A DNA stretch of 64,000 nt from Streptomyces apocyni (lineage in GTDB: Bacteria; Actinomycetota; Actinomycetes; Streptomycetales; Streptomycetaceae). The notes under the pieces were generated by a model that was not told the origin of the DNA, did no database searches, and worked only from the letters and a program-made list of their open reading frames with translations. Made by a program: the position numbers and the translations under genes. The stretch spans positions 310,001-374,000 of the forward strand of contig NZ_WHOM01000067.1 in NCBI RefSeq assembly GCF_009739465.1, read 5' to 3'. This document shows, piece by piece, positions 41,335 to 50,150 of the stretch. The number at the start of each line of letters is the position of its first letter. Position 1 is the stretch's first letter.

Positions 41335-42642
41335 ATGCGTCGCTCTACCCTTCACAGGGTGAACCAACTGAAGTCGCGCGAGTCCGAAGCCGAGTCCGAT
41401 ACTGAGTCCGCGCCAGCGGAGGCACTCCCCGGCGCGCTGCCCGAGCCGCTGCGCGCCGAACTCATCGCCTTCCGCCGCGACTTGCATATGCACCCCGAAC
41501 TCGGCAACCAGGAGTTCCGGACGACCGCGGCTCTCAAGGAACGCCTGGAACGCGCGGGGCTCAGACCCAGGGTCCTGGACACCGGCACCGGTCTGATGTG
41601 CGACATCGGCACGCACGCACGTACGCCCGAAGGAACGCACGACGGAACGCGCCCCATGCTCGCCCTCCGCGCCGACATCGACGCCCTGCCCATCCCGGAC
41701 GCCAAGACCAGCAGCCCCTACCGGTCCACCGTCCCGGGCCGCGCCCACGCCTGCGGCCACGACGTGCACACCACCGCCGTGCTCGGCGCGGGCCTGGTCC
41801 TGGCCGAGCTCGACCGTGAGGGCCGCCTCCCCGCTCCCGTACGGCTGATCTTCCAGCCCGCCGAGGAGGTGCTGCCCGGCGGGGCGGCCGACGCCATCGA
41901 GTCCGGCGTCCTGGAGGGGGTCGGCCGGATCATCGCGGTGCACTGCGACCCACGGGTCGACGCCGGACGCATCGGACTACGCCACGGCCCGATCACCTCC
42001 GCCTGCGACCGCCTGGAGGTCTCCCTGGATGGCGCGGGCGGGCACACCGCGCGCCCGCACCTCACCACCGACCTGGTCACCGCCGCCGCCAAGGTCGTCA
42101 CGGAGGTTCCCGCCCTGGTCTCGCGCCGGATCGACACACGCTCCGGGCTCGCCGTCACCTGGGGCCGGATCGAGGCAGGCCACGCCTGCAACGTCATCCC
42201 GCAGCACGCCGAGCTCTCCGGCACCGTCCGCTGCTTGGACCTGGCCGCCTGGCGACAGGCGCCGGACCTGGTGCACGCCGCCATCCAGGAGATCTCCGAC
42301 CTGTACCGCGCCAAGTCGGAGATCAACTACATCCGTGGCGTCCCCCCGGTCGTCAACGACCCGGCCGTCACGGACCTGCTGCACGACGCCATGACGGCCC
42401 GCCGAGGGCCCCACGCGGTCGAGGGCACCGAACAGAGCCTCGGCGGCGAGGACTTCTCCTGGTACCTGGAGCACGTACCGGGCGCGATGGCCCGCCTGGG
42501 CGTGCGCACACCGGGCGAGCACACGGTCCGCGACCTCCACCAGGGCGACTTCGACGCAGACGAATCAGCCATCGAGGTCGGCGTCGAACTCTTCACCGCC
42601 GCGGCGCTCCTCGACGCGGAGACCAGGGGCCGAACTCGCTGA
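41335..42642 (+). CDS. M20-family amidohydrolase
   Basis: The protein has 435 residues. Metal and catalytic motifs are clear: RRDLHMHPELGNQEF, ALRADIDALPI, AHACGHDVHTTAVLGAG, FQPAEEVLPGGA, GAGGHTARPHLTTDLV and GGEDFSWYLEHVPGAMARLG. This is the peptidase M20D/IAA-amino acid hydrolase-like group, which cleaves N-acyl amino acids or related amides in the cytoplasm. GGGTGAG lies eight bases before the ATG at 41335; GTG codons at 41323 and 41359 are alternatives. It precedes the nucleoside uptake genes with its own unit. Confidence 0.88.
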   Translation: MRRSTLHRVNQLKSRESEAESDTESAPAEALPGALPEPLRAELIAFRRDLHMHPELGNQEFRTTAALKERLERAGLRPRVLDTGTGLMCDIGTHARTPEGTHDGTRPMLALRADIDALPIPDAKTSSPYRSTVPGRAHACGHDVHTTAVLGAGLVLAELDREGRLPAPVRLIFQPAEEVLPGGAADAIESGVLEGVGRIIAVHCDPRVDAGRIGLRHGPITSACDRLEVSLDGAGGHTARPHLTTDLVTAAAKVVTEVPALVSRRIDTRSGLAVTWGRIEAGHACNVIPQHAELSGTVRCLDLAAWRQAPDLVHAAIQEISDLYRAKSEINYIRGVPPVVNDPAVTDLLHDAMTARRGPHAVEGTEQSLGGEDFSWYLEHVPGAMARLGVRTPGEHTVRDLHQGDFDADESAIEVGVELFTAAALLDAETRGRTR

Positions 42643-42788
42643 CGGCGCGGCGTGGGCGCGCTGTCGCCCCCGCTTGTTCCCGCCCGGAACAAATGGTGAC
42701 CTGCGGTTTTACCTCTCCGAAGCCAACTGGCACCTGTCCGAAACGCTTCGATTGGATAACAGGCTCTGAACCCCTCTTTACGCGACAT

Positions 42789-42800
42789 CTACGCGCGTTA
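42789..42800 (+). promoter_or_regulatory. TACGCGCGT(A) palindrome upstream of the BMP lipoprotein gene
   Basis: CTACGCGCGTTA differs at the last two positions from the perfect palindrome CTACGCGCGTAG found before two other nucleoside genes in the window. It lies 57 bases upstream of the GTG start and is a likely operator. Confidence 0.6.
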
Positions 42801-42856
42801 AGCTCCCGGTAAGTCAGCCCCGGTCGGGGCGCTTCCTTGAGTGAAGGGGACCCATC

Positions 42857-43921
42857 GTGCGCCGGGTGACCAAGATCGTCGTCAGTGGTGTAGCCACCAC
42901 TGCTCTTGCCTTCGCTGCCACCGCGTGTGGCAACGACAGTGGTGACAAGTCCAGCAGCAGCTCGAACTCGAACGGGAAGGGCATCGGCCTCGCCTACGAC
43001 GTCGGCGGCCGTGGTGACCAGTCGTTCAACGACGCGGCCGCCGCGGGCTTTGACAAGGCGAAGAAGGAATTCGACATCGGCGGCACCGAGAAGGAGCCGA
43101 AGGATGGCGAGTCCGACGCTGACAAGGTGCAGCGCCTGACCGAGATGGCGCGCCAGGGCTACAACCCGGTCATCGGTGTCGGCTTCGCGTACGCCAAGTC
43201 CATCGACGAGGTGGCCAAGAAGTTCCCGAAGACGAGCTTCGCGGTCGTCGACGACTCGTCGCTGCAGACCAAGAACGTCGCGAACCTGGTCTTCACCGAG
43301 GAGCAGGGTTCGTACCTGATGGGCGTGGTCGCCGCCAAGACCACCAAGACCGACACGGTCGGCTTCATCGGCGGTGTGGACACTCCGCTGATCAAGAAGT
43401 TCGAGGCCGGCTTCAAGCAGGGCGTCGCGGACACCAACTCCGATGTCACGGTGCTGACCGAGTACATCACGCAGATGCCCGACTTCAAGGGCTTCGCGGA
43501 CCCGGCCGGTGGTAAGCGCATCGCCAGCGGCATGCTCTCCAAGAAGGCCGACGTCATCTACCCGGCGGCCGGTGGCTCCGGCGGCGGTGCCTTCGAGGCG
43601 ATCAAGACCAAGGGCGACGCCTGGGGCCTCGGTGTCGACTCGGACCAGTACAAGATCCCGGCACTCTCGGGCGTCAAGGAGGTCATCCTGACCTCGATGC
43701 TCAAGAACGTCGAAGGCTCGGTGTACGACTTCGTCAAGTCGGTCCAGGACGGTAAGCCGCAGTCCGGCATCGTCTCCGCCGACCTGGCCCAGGACGGCGT
43801 CGGCTACTCCAAGTCGAACCCGGAGTTCGTCAAGATGACGGAGACCATCGCCGCGGTCGACGAGGCGAAGAAGAAGATCGCCGACGGCGAGATCAAGGTC
43901 GCGACCCAGCCCAAGAAGTAG
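42857..43921 (+). CDS. BMP-family nucleoside-binding lipoprotein of an ABC transporter
   Basis: The protein has 354 residues. A lipoprotein signal ends AFAATACGND, followed by a Ser-rich spacer and the BMP/PnrA fold (YDVGGRGDQSFNDAAAAGFD, VIGVGFAYAKSIDEVAKKFP, FTEEQGSYLMGVVAA, GFIGGVDTPLIKKFEAGFK). The family binds purine nucleosides outside the membrane. AAGGGGA precedes the GTG start. A hairpin terminator follows, so the high-copy binding protein is probably transcribed mainly alone, with the ATPase and permeases in a separate unit. Confidence 0.92.
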   Translation: MRRVTKIVVSGVATTALAFAATACGNDSGDKSSSSSNSNGKGIGLAYDVGGRGDQSFNDAAAAGFDKAKKEFDIGGTEKEPKDGESDADKVQRLTEMARQGYNPVIGVGFAYAKSIDEVAKKFPKTSFAVVDDSSLQTKNVANLVFTEEQGSYLMGVVAAKTTKTDTVGFIGGVDTPLIKKFEAGFKQGVADTNSDVTVLTEYITQMPDFKGFADPAGGKRIASGMLSKKADVIYPAAGGSGGGAFEAIKTKGDAWGLGVDSDQYKIPALSGVKEVILTSMLKNVEGSVYDFVKSVQDGKPQSGIVSADLAQDGVGYSKSNPEFVKMTETIAAVDEAKKKIADGEIKVATQPKK

Positions 43922-43925
43922 TCCC

Positions 43926-43978
43926 AGGGCTCAGCGAGAAGTAGCCCGAGGGCTCAGGGAGCAGCTCCCAGGGCTCAG
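43926..43978. repeat. Three direct repeats AGGGCTCAG
   Basis: AGGGCTCAG occurs at 43926, 43949 and 43970, spaced 23 and 21 bases, just after the BMP gene stop. They may be remnants of a small duplication and have no clear function. Confidence 0.6.
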
Positions 43979-43985
43979 CGGGCCG

Positions 43986-44016
43986 ACCCTCCAGGGGACT
44001 TGATCCCCTGGAGGGT
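43986..44016 (+). terminator. Terminator after the BMP gene
   Basis: ACCCTCCAGGGGA pairs perfectly with TCCCCTGGAGGGT (13 bp) around a 5-base loop, 65 bases past the BMP stop. A weak pyrimidine tract with four T follows. Confidence 0.85.
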
Positions 44017-44039
44017 GTTCGCGCCTTTTCTCGTTAACT

Positions 44040-44051
44040 CTACGCGCGTAG
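44040..44051 (+). promoter_or_regulatory. Perfect 12-bp palindrome CTACGCGCGTAG upstream of the nucleoside ABC ATPase operon
   Basis: The site lies 24 bases after the BMP terminator, where the promoter of the transporter operon should be, and is identical to the 12-bp palindrome before the adenosine deaminase gene. Confidence 0.68.
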
Positions 44052-44200
44052 CATGTGCATGACAGGATACGGTCCCCCCGGCGGTTCCCGCAGTGAGGCC
44101 CGTACGAGTCCTGAACGGCACCGCCTCACCCGCACCACCGCCTCACCCGCACCACCACCTCCTCCGTCACCTCCTTTCCTCCGCCCCGAGGGAGTGCGCC

Positions 44201-45796
44201 ATCACAGCCTCCACCGAGACCGCGGCCGTCGAGCTCCGCGGCATCACCAAGCGATTCCCCGGCGTCGTGGCCAACCACGACATCGACATCACCGTCCGCA
44301 GGAGCAGCGTCCACGCTCTGGTCGGTGAGAACGGGGCCGGCAAGTCGACGCTGATGAAGATCCTCTACGGCATGCAGAAGCCGGACGAGGGCACCATCAC
44401 CATCGACGGCGAGCAGGTCTCCTTCAGCAGCCCCGGTGACGCGATCGCCCGCGGCATCGGCATGGTGCACCAGCACTTCATGCTCGCCGACAATCTCACC
44501 GTCCTGGAGAACGTCGTCCTCGGCGGCGAGAAGCTGTACGGCATCGGCTCCAGGGCCCGCAAGAAGATCCTGGAGATCTCCAAGGCCTACGGTCTCGGGG
44601 TCAACCCCGACGCCCTCGTCGAGCACCTCGGCGTCGCCGACCGCCAGCGCGTGGAGATCCTCAAGGTCCTCTACCGCGGCGCCCGCACCCTGATCCTCGA
44701 CGAGCCGACCGCCGTGCTGGTCCCGCAGGAGGTCGACGCGCTCTTCACCAACCTGCGCGAACTCAAGGCCGAGGGCCTGGCGGTCATCTTCATCTCGCAC
44801 AAGCTGGGCGAGGTGCTGAGCGTCGCCGACGACATCACGGTCATCCGGCGCGGCACCACGGTCGGCACGGCCATCCCGTCCGAGACGACCCCGCGTGCCC
44901 TCGCCGAGCTGATGGTCGGCAGTGAGCTGCCGGTCCCGGAGACCACCGAGTCCACGGTCACCGACCGCGTCGTCCTGGACGTCAAGGGCCTCACCCTGGG
45001 CGCCGAGGGCCGCAAGCCGCTCCTCGACCACCTCACCTTCGCCATCCGCGCGGGCGAGGTCCTCGGTATCGCGGGCGTCGAGGGCAACGGCCAGACCGAG
45101 CTGATCGAGACCCTGATCGGCATGAAGCACGCCGACTCCGGCACCATCACGCTGGACGGCGAGGACGTCACCGCCTGGCCGACGCGCAAGCGCCGCGAGC
45201 AGGGCGTCGGCTACATCCCCGAGGACCGCCACCGGCACGGCCTGCTCCTGGAGGCCCCCCTCTGGGAGAACCGCATCCTCGGCCACGTCACCGAAGCACC
45301 CAACTCCAAAGGTTTCTGGCTCGACCCCAAGGGCGCCAAGGCCGACACGGAGCGGATCGTCGAGGAGTACGACGTCCGCACCCCCGGCATCGAGGTCACC
45401 GCGGCCTCGCTCTCCGGCGGTAACCAGCAGAAGCTGATCGTCGGCCGCGAGATGAGCCACACCCCGCGCTTCCTGATCGCCGCCCACCCCACCCGGGGTG
45501 TGGACGTCGGCGCGCAGGCCCAGATCTGGGACGCGATCCGCCAGGCACGGCACGAAGGCCTTGCCGTGCTGCTGATCTCCGCCGACCTGGACGAGCTGAT
45601 CGGCCTGTCCGACACCCTGCGGGTCATCTTCGACGGCCGTCTGGTCGCCGACGCCGACCCCGCCACCATCACCCCGCAGGAGCTGGGTTCTGCCATGACC
45701 GGTGCCGCCTCCGGCCACCTGGAGCATCCCGAGGACTCCCCGCCCGGGAACATCGCCGACCAGAACTCCGCGCAGACCGGGGGAGAGGACCGATGA
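44201..45796 (+). CDS. Nucleoside ABC transporter ATP-binding protein, apparent ATC start
   Basis: The protein has about 531 residues with two ABC domains, as in RbsA/YufO-type transporters. Domain 1 has Walker A GENGAGKST, Q-loop VHQHFM and Walker B LILDEPTAVL. Domain 2 has a degenerate Walker A, GVEGNGQTE, LSGGNQQKL and FLIAAHPTRGVD in place of Walker B. No ATG, GTG or TTG lies at the domain start: the ribosome-binding site GAGGGAG is followed seven bases later by ATC. An in-frame GTG at 44093 would add a 36-residue Pro/His/Leu oddity without a ribosome-binding site. The next gene overlaps its stop by four bases. Confidence 0.85.
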   Translation: MTASTETAAVELRGITKRFPGVVANHDIDITVRRSSVHALVGENGAGKSTLMKILYGMQKPDEGTITIDGEQVSFSSPGDAIARGIGMVHQHFMLADNLTVLENVVLGGEKLYGIGSRARKKILEISKAYGLGVNPDALVEHLGVADRQRVEILKVLYRGARTLILDEPTAVLVPQEVDALFTNLRELKAEGLAVIFISHKLGEVLSVADDITVIRRGTTVGTAIPSETTPRALAELMVGSELPVPETTESTVTDRVVLDVKGLTLGAEGRKPLLDHLTFAIRAGEVLGIAGVEGNGQTELIETLIGMKHADSGTITLDGEDVTAWPTRKRREQGVGYIPEDRHRHGLLLEAPLWENRILGHVTEAPNSKGFWLDPKGAKADTERIVEEYDVRTPGIEVTAASLSGGNQQKLIVGREMSHTPRFLIAAHPTRGVDVGAQAQIWDAIRQARHEGLAVLLISADLDELIGLSDTLRVIFDGRLVADADPATITPQELGSAMTGAASGHLEHPEDSPPGNIADQNSAQTGGEDR

Positions 45797-46929
45797 CACA
45801 GCAGACCCCCAAGGAGCTGAAGCGGGAGCTCCTCAAGGAGCGGGTGATCCTGGCGACCGCCGCGCCGGTGCTCGCCCTCGCCGTGGCCGTCGCCCTGACG
45901 TCGGTCATCCTGCTCGCCACCGGCAAGAACCCGTTCGAGCCGTACTCGCTGATGGTGAACTACGTCGCCGAGTGGCCCGATGTGCAGGTCCTGGTCATCA
46001 ACCAGACCGTCACGTACTACTTCGCGGCGCTCGCGGTCGCCATCGGCTTCCGCATGAACCTCTTCAACATCGGCGTCGAGGGGCAGTACCGCCTCGGCGC
46101 GTGCATCGGCGGCATCGTCGGCTTCAACCTCCCGGCCCCCGGTGTCCTGAAGATGATCGCGGTCATCGTCACGGCCATGGTGGTCGGTGCGCTCTGGGCG
46201 GGCATCGCGGCACTGCTCAAGGTCACCCGCGGTGTCAGCGAGGTGATCGCCACGATCATGCTCAACGCCATCGCCGCCGCGATCATCGGCTACCTGATCC
46301 AGCGGGACGTCTTCGGCCACCAGCCCGAGGGCTCCAACGCCATCAACACCGGTGAACTCCCCGAGTCCGCCTGGTTCCCCGGCATTCCGTACGGCGACTA
46401 CGAGATCTACGGCTTCCTGGTCATCGCGGTGCTGTGCGGCGTCGGCTACTGGGTGATGCTCAATCGCACCCGCTTCGGCTTCGACCTGCGCGCCGCCGGT
46501 GCCTCGGAGTCCGCGGCCCTCGCCTCCGGTGTCAGCGGCCGCAAGATGGTCGTCATCGCGATGCTCGCCTCCGGCGCCCTCGCGGGCCTGATCGGCATGC
46601 CCGTCCTGCTCGGCGAGTCCCACACCTTCATGTCCGACTTCCCGGCCGGTTACGGCTTCACCGGCATCGCCATCGCGCTGCTCGGCCGTAACCACCCGCT
46701 GGGCATGGCCTTCGGCGCGCTCCTGTGGGCCTTCCTCGACAAGGCGTCCACCACCCTCGACGACAACGGCTACGAGTCCGAGATCTCCGTGATCATGCAG
46801 GGCATCATCGTCCTCGCCGTCGTCATCGCGTACGAGTCCGTGCAGCGCTGGGGCCTGAAGCGCCAGCAGCAGAAGGTCGGGGCCGAGCTGGCCGCCGCTG
46901 CGAAGAAGAACGAGGAGGTGGCGCTCTGA
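45793..46929 (+). CDS. Nucleoside ABC transporter permease (first)
   Basis: The protein has 378 residues and about nine membrane helices. The BPD_transp_2 signatures FRMNLFNIGVEGQYRLGACI and LKVTRGVSEVIATIMLNAIA are present. A segment DLRAAGASESAALASGVSGR, typical of the cytoplasmic coupling loop, precedes the last helices. It forms the membrane channel with the second permease. It overlaps the ATPase gene as ATGA and the next gene as TGATG. Confidence 0.92.
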   Translation: MTQQTPKELKRELLKERVILATAAPVLALAVAVALTSVILLATGKNPFEPYSLMVNYVAEWPDVQVLVINQTVTYYFAALAVAIGFRMNLFNIGVEGQYRLGACIGGIVGFNLPAPGVLKMIAVIVTAMVVGALWAGIAALLKVTRGVSEVIATIMLNAIAAAIIGYLIQRDVFGHQPEGSNAINTGELPESAWFPGIPYGDYEIYGFLVIAVLCGVGYWVMLNRTRFGFDLRAAGASESAALASGVSGRKMVVIAMLASGALAGLIGMPVLLGESHTFMSDFPAGYGFTGIAIALLGRNHPLGMAFGALLWAFLDKASTTLDDNGYESEISVIMQGIIVLAVVIAYESVQRWGLKRQQQKVGAELAAAAKKNEEVAL

Positions 46930-48191
46930 TGGCCGCCACGGCATCCGCTCTCGGCCAGCCCGAAGCCGGGCACGCCCGCCGCAAGTCGGGCTTCGACTGG
47001 CACCGCACGCTCTACTACGTCCTCGGCGGCCTGGTCCTCTTCTCGCTCGTCCGCACCCTCACCGGCACCAACGACATCACCTCCGTCGGCCAGGTGGCCG
47101 CCGCGATCTCCGTCGCCGTCCCGATCCTGCTCGCCGGTCTCGGCGGTCTGTGGTCCGAGCGCGCCGGTGTGATCAACCTCGGTCTCGAAGGCATGATGAT
47201 CTTCGGTACCTGGTTCGGCGCCTGGGCCGGCTACCAGTGGGGCCCGTGGACCGGCGTCGTCGTGGGCCTGCTGGGCGGCGCGCTCGGCGCGCTGCTGCAC
47301 GCCATCGCCACCGTCACCTTCGGCGTGAACCACATCGTCTCCGGTGTCGCCATCAACATCCTGGCGCTCGGCGCGACCCGCTTCCTGTCCAAGCTGACCT
47401 TCGGCGCGGAAGAGGGCGGCAGCACCACCCAGTCCCCACAGGTCGACCCGCTCGGCTCGCTGACCGTGCCAGGCCTGTCCGACTGGCTGGTCTCACTCAA
47501 CGGCAAACACTGGTTCCTGATCTCCGACCTGGCGGGCTTCCTCGGCGCGCTGACCACCCGGCTGTCCTGGCTGTCGGTCCTCGCGATCGTGCTGCTGGTC
47601 GCGACGTACTTCATCCTGTGGCGCTCCGCCTTCGGCCTGCGCCTGCGGTCCTGCGGCGAGAACCCGATCGCGGCCGAGTCCCTCGGCGTCAACGTCTACC
47701 TCTACAAGTACGTCGCCGTGCTGATCTCCGGCGCGCTCGCGGGCCTCGGCGGCGTCTTCCTCTCCGAGGTGGCCGCCCCCTTCTACCGCGAGGGCCAGAC
47801 CGTCGGCCTCGGCTACATCGGCCTGGCCGCGATGATCTTCGGTAACTGGCGGCCGGTGGGTGTCGCGATGGGCGCCCTGCTCTTCGGCTTCACCGGCTCG
47901 CTCAAGGAGCGCGGCGCGGAGAACGTCATGGCGATGTTCCTGCTGCTCGGCATCCTGCTGGCGGTCGTCGCGGTGTGGCAGTTCACGCGGAAGAAGTACC
48001 TCCAGTCCGGGCTGGCCGCGCTGGCCGCGCTCGCCGGTGTACTGACGTATCTGACGGTGGACGAGGTGCCCAGGCAGTTCATCGGCGCGGCCCCGTATAT
48101 CGCGACCCTGCTGGTCCTGGCCCTGGCGGCGCAGAACCTGCGGATGCCGAAGGCGAACGGCAAGCCGTACCGGAAGGGGCAAGGCAAGTGA
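46929..48191 (+). CDS. Nucleoside ABC transporter permease (second)
   Basis: The protein has 420 residues and about ten membrane helices. VGQVAAAISVAVPILLAGLG, WSERAGVINLGLEGMMIFGT, NHIVSGVAINILALGATRFL and LRSCGENPIAAESLGVNVYL are typical of the second permease in BMP-type nucleoside transporters. The ATG shares one base with the preceding stop. The cytidine deaminase start overlaps its stop as GTGA, linking uptake directly to salvage. Confidence 0.92.
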   Translation: MAATASALGQPEAGHARRKSGFDWHRTLYYVLGGLVLFSLVRTLTGTNDITSVGQVAAAISVAVPILLAGLGGLWSERAGVINLGLEGMMIFGTWFGAWAGYQWGPWTGVVVGLLGGALGALLHAIATVTFGVNHIVSGVAINILALGATRFLSKLTFGAEEGGSTTQSPQVDPLGSLTVPGLSDWLVSLNGKHWFLISDLAGFLGALTTRLSWLSVLAIVLLVATYFILWRSAFGLRLRSCGENPIAAESLGVNVYLYKYVAVLISGALAGLGGVFLSEVAAPFYREGQTVGLGYIGLAAMIFGNWRPVGVAMGALLFGFTGSLKERGAENVMAMFLLLGILLAVVAVWQFTRKKYLQSGLAALAALAGVLTYLTVDEVPRQFIGAAPYIATLLVLALAAQNLRMPKANGKPYRKGQGK

Positions 48192-48583
48192 CGGACGCCG
48201 ACGTCGACTGGGAAGCCCTGCGCGATGCGGCGCGCGACGCCATGTCCCGCGCGTACGCCCCGTACTCGGGCTTCCCGGTCGGCGCGGCGGCCGTGGTGGA
48301 CGACGGCCGCACCGTCACCGGCTGCAACGTCGAGAACGCCTCGTACGGGCTTGGCCTGTGCGCGGAGTGCGGCCTGGTCTCCGCGCTCCAGCTCTCGGGG
48401 GGCGGCCGCCTCACCCACTTCACCTGCGTGGACGGCAGCGGCGGGATCCTGATGCCGTGCGGCCGCTGCCGCCAGCTGCTGTACGAGTTCGGCGGCCCCA
48501 CCCTGTTGGTCGACACCGCGAGCGGCGTCCGCCCGCTGTCGGAACTCCTCCCCGACGCGTTCGGCCCGGAGCACCTGGCGTAG
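48188..48583 (+). CDS. cdd: Cytidine deaminase
   Basis: The protein has 131 residues. The zinc site is CNVENASYGLGLCAE with catalytic Glu, and PCGRCRQLLYEFGG with the two Cys ligands; this is the small homotetrameric type. AYAPYSGFPVGAAAVVDDG is the family start. It converts cytidine and deoxycytidine to uridine forms in the cytoplasm. It starts in the stop codon of the permease, so it belongs to the transporter operon. Confidence 0.95.
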   Translation: MTDADVDWEALRDAARDAMSRAYAPYSGFPVGAAAVVDDGRTVTGCNVENASYGLGLCAECGLVSALQLSGGGRLTHFTCVDGSGGILMPCGRCRQLLYEFGGPTLLVDTASGVRPLSELLPDAFGPEHLA

Positions 48584-48608
48584 CCGCGCCACGCTTCCTT
48601 CTCCCCTA

Positions 48609-48752
48609 CCCCGCCCCTTCCCGTAACCGGGGCTCCGCCCCAGACCCCGGTCCTCAAACGCCGGACGGGCTAAAGATTCCGCAATCCAGCCCGGCCGGCG
48701 TTTGAGGCCATCTTTGAGCCCGGCCGGCGAGGCCTTTCGGGAAGGGGCGGGG
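48609..48752. repeat. Nested inverted repeats between cdd and deoA
   Basis: The outer arms CCCCGCCCCTTCCCG (48609-48623) and CGGGAAGGGGCGGGG (48738-48752) are perfect complements. The inner arms at 48652-48671 and 48688-48707 are 20-bp complements with one mismatch. The inner unit contains CCTCAAACGCCGG, which I know as part of a common intergenic repeat in Streptomyces genomes. A further short copy, TTTGAGCCCGGCCGGCGAGG, lies between them. It may work as a terminator and mRNA-stabilising structure. Confidence 0.75.
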
Positions 48753-48809
48753 TGGGGGACATATCTCTGACGCGCACCCCACCCACTCCCCTGGAAGGGA
48801 CCCAACCCC

Positions 48810-50090
48810 ATGGACGTCATCTCCGTCATCCGCACCAAGCGGGACCGAGGCGTACTCAGCGATGACCAGATCGACTGGGTCATCGACGCCTACACCCGCG
48901 GCGAGGTCGCCGACGAACAGATGTCGGCCCTGGCCATGGCGATCCTCCTGAACGGAATGACCCGCGCGGAGATCGCCCGCTGGACCGCCGCGATGATCAA
49001 CTCCGGCGAGCGGATGAACTTCAGCGCTCTCACCCGCCCCACCGCCGACAAGCACTCCACCGGAGGCGTGGGCGACAAGATCACCCTCCCGCTCGCCCCC
49101 CTCGTCGCCGCCTGCGGCGCCGCCGTGCCGCAGCTCAGCGGCCGGGGGCTCGGCCACACCGGCGGCACCCTGGACAAGCTGGAGTCCATCCCCGGCTGGC
49201 GCGCCCTGCTGTCCAACGCCGAGATGCTGGACGTACTGGACACCACCGGCGCGGTGATCTGCGCGGCGGGCGACGGCCTGGCCCCCGCCGACAAGAAGCT
49301 GTACGCGCTGCGCGACGTCACCGGCACGGTCGAGGCGATCCCGCTGATCGCCTCGTCCATCATGTCGAAGAAGATCGCCGAGGGTACGGGCTCCCTGGTG
49401 CTGGACGTGAAGGTCGGCTCCGGCGCCTTCATGAAGAACATCGACGACGCCCGCGAACTGGCCTCCACGATGGTCGGTCTCGGCACGGACCACGGCGTGA
49501 AGACCGTGGCCCTGCTCACCGACATGGCCACGCCGCTCGGCCTGACGGCGGGCAACGCCCTTGAGGTGCGCGAGTCCGTCGAGGTCCTGGCGGGCGGCGG
49601 CCCGGCGGACGTCGTCGAGCTCACCCTCGCCCTCGCCCGCGAGATGCTGGACGCGGCCGGGATCAAGGACGCCGACCCGGCCAAGGCCCTCGCCGACGGC
49701 TCCGCGATGGACGTCTGGCGTCGCATGATCGCCGCCCAGGGCGGTGACCCGGACGCCACCCTGCCCACGGCCCGTGAGCAGCACGTCATCACCGCCCCCG
49801 CCTCCGGCACCCTCACCCGCCTCGACGCCTACGACGTCGGCGTCGCCGCCTGGCGGCTCGGCGCGGGCCGGGCCCGCAAGGAGGACCCGGTCCAGGCGGG
49901 CGCCGGTGTCGAGCTGCATGCCAAGCCGGGCGAGCGGGTCACCGAGGGCCAGCCGCTGCTCACCCTGCACACGGACACCCCGGAGCGGTTCGAGTACGCG
50001 ATCAAGTCCCTCCAGGGCGCGTACGACATCGACACGCAGGGCGCGAACGGCTTCACCCCGAACCCGATCGTCCTGGACCGCATCGCCTGA
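48810..50090 (+). CDS. deoA: Thymidine phosphorylase
   Basis: The protein has 426 residues. The phosphate-binding signature KHSTGGVGDKITLPLAPLVA and LSGRGLGHTGGTLDKLESIP are the family hallmark, and IASSIMSKKIAEGTGSLVLD follows. The C-terminal domain has ALEVRESVEVLAGGGPADVV and AKPGERVTEGQPLLTLH. It splits thymidine or deoxyuridine into base and deoxyribose 1-phosphate. GGAAGGGA precedes the ATG. It follows cytidine deaminase, after the repeat structure, and ends just before a strong terminator. Confidence 0.95.
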   Translation: MDVISVIRTKRDRGVLSDDQIDWVIDAYTRGEVADEQMSALAMAILLNGMTRAEIARWTAAMINSGERMNFSALTRPTADKHSTGGVGDKITLPLAPLVAACGAAVPQLSGRGLGHTGGTLDKLESIPGWRALLSNAEMLDVLDTTGAVICAAGDGLAPADKKLYALRDVTGTVEAIPLIASSIMSKKIAEGTGSLVLDVKVGSGAFMKNIDDARELASTMVGLGTDHGVKTVALLTDMATPLGLTAGNALEVRESVEVLAGGGPADVVELTLALAREMLDAAGIKDADPAKALADGSAMDVWRRMIAAQGGDPDATLPTAREQHVITAPASGTLTRLDAYDVGVAAWRLGAGRARKEDPVQAGAGVELHAKPGERVTEGQPLLTLHTDTPERFEYAIKSLQGAYDIDTQGANGFTPNPIVLDRIA

Positions 50091-50097
50091 TCCGGTC

Positions 50098-50145
50098 GGT
50101 GACCCGTGGGCGGGGCGATGAGTTCCGCCCCGCCCACGGGTCACC
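50098..50145 (+). terminator. Strong terminator after deoA
   Basis: A 20-bp perfect stem starts GGTGACCCGTGGGCGGGGCG and is closed by an 8-base loop, 8 bases past the deoA stop. It ends only 5 bases before the likely GTG start of the next gene. Confidence 0.9.
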
Positions 50146-50150
50146 CCTGT

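Noticed and set aside
44126..45799. 557-codon minus-strand frame opposite the nucleoside ABC ATPase
   Set aside because: It mirrors the ATPase exactly and has Val/Gly/Asp/Leu-rich composition with no motif.
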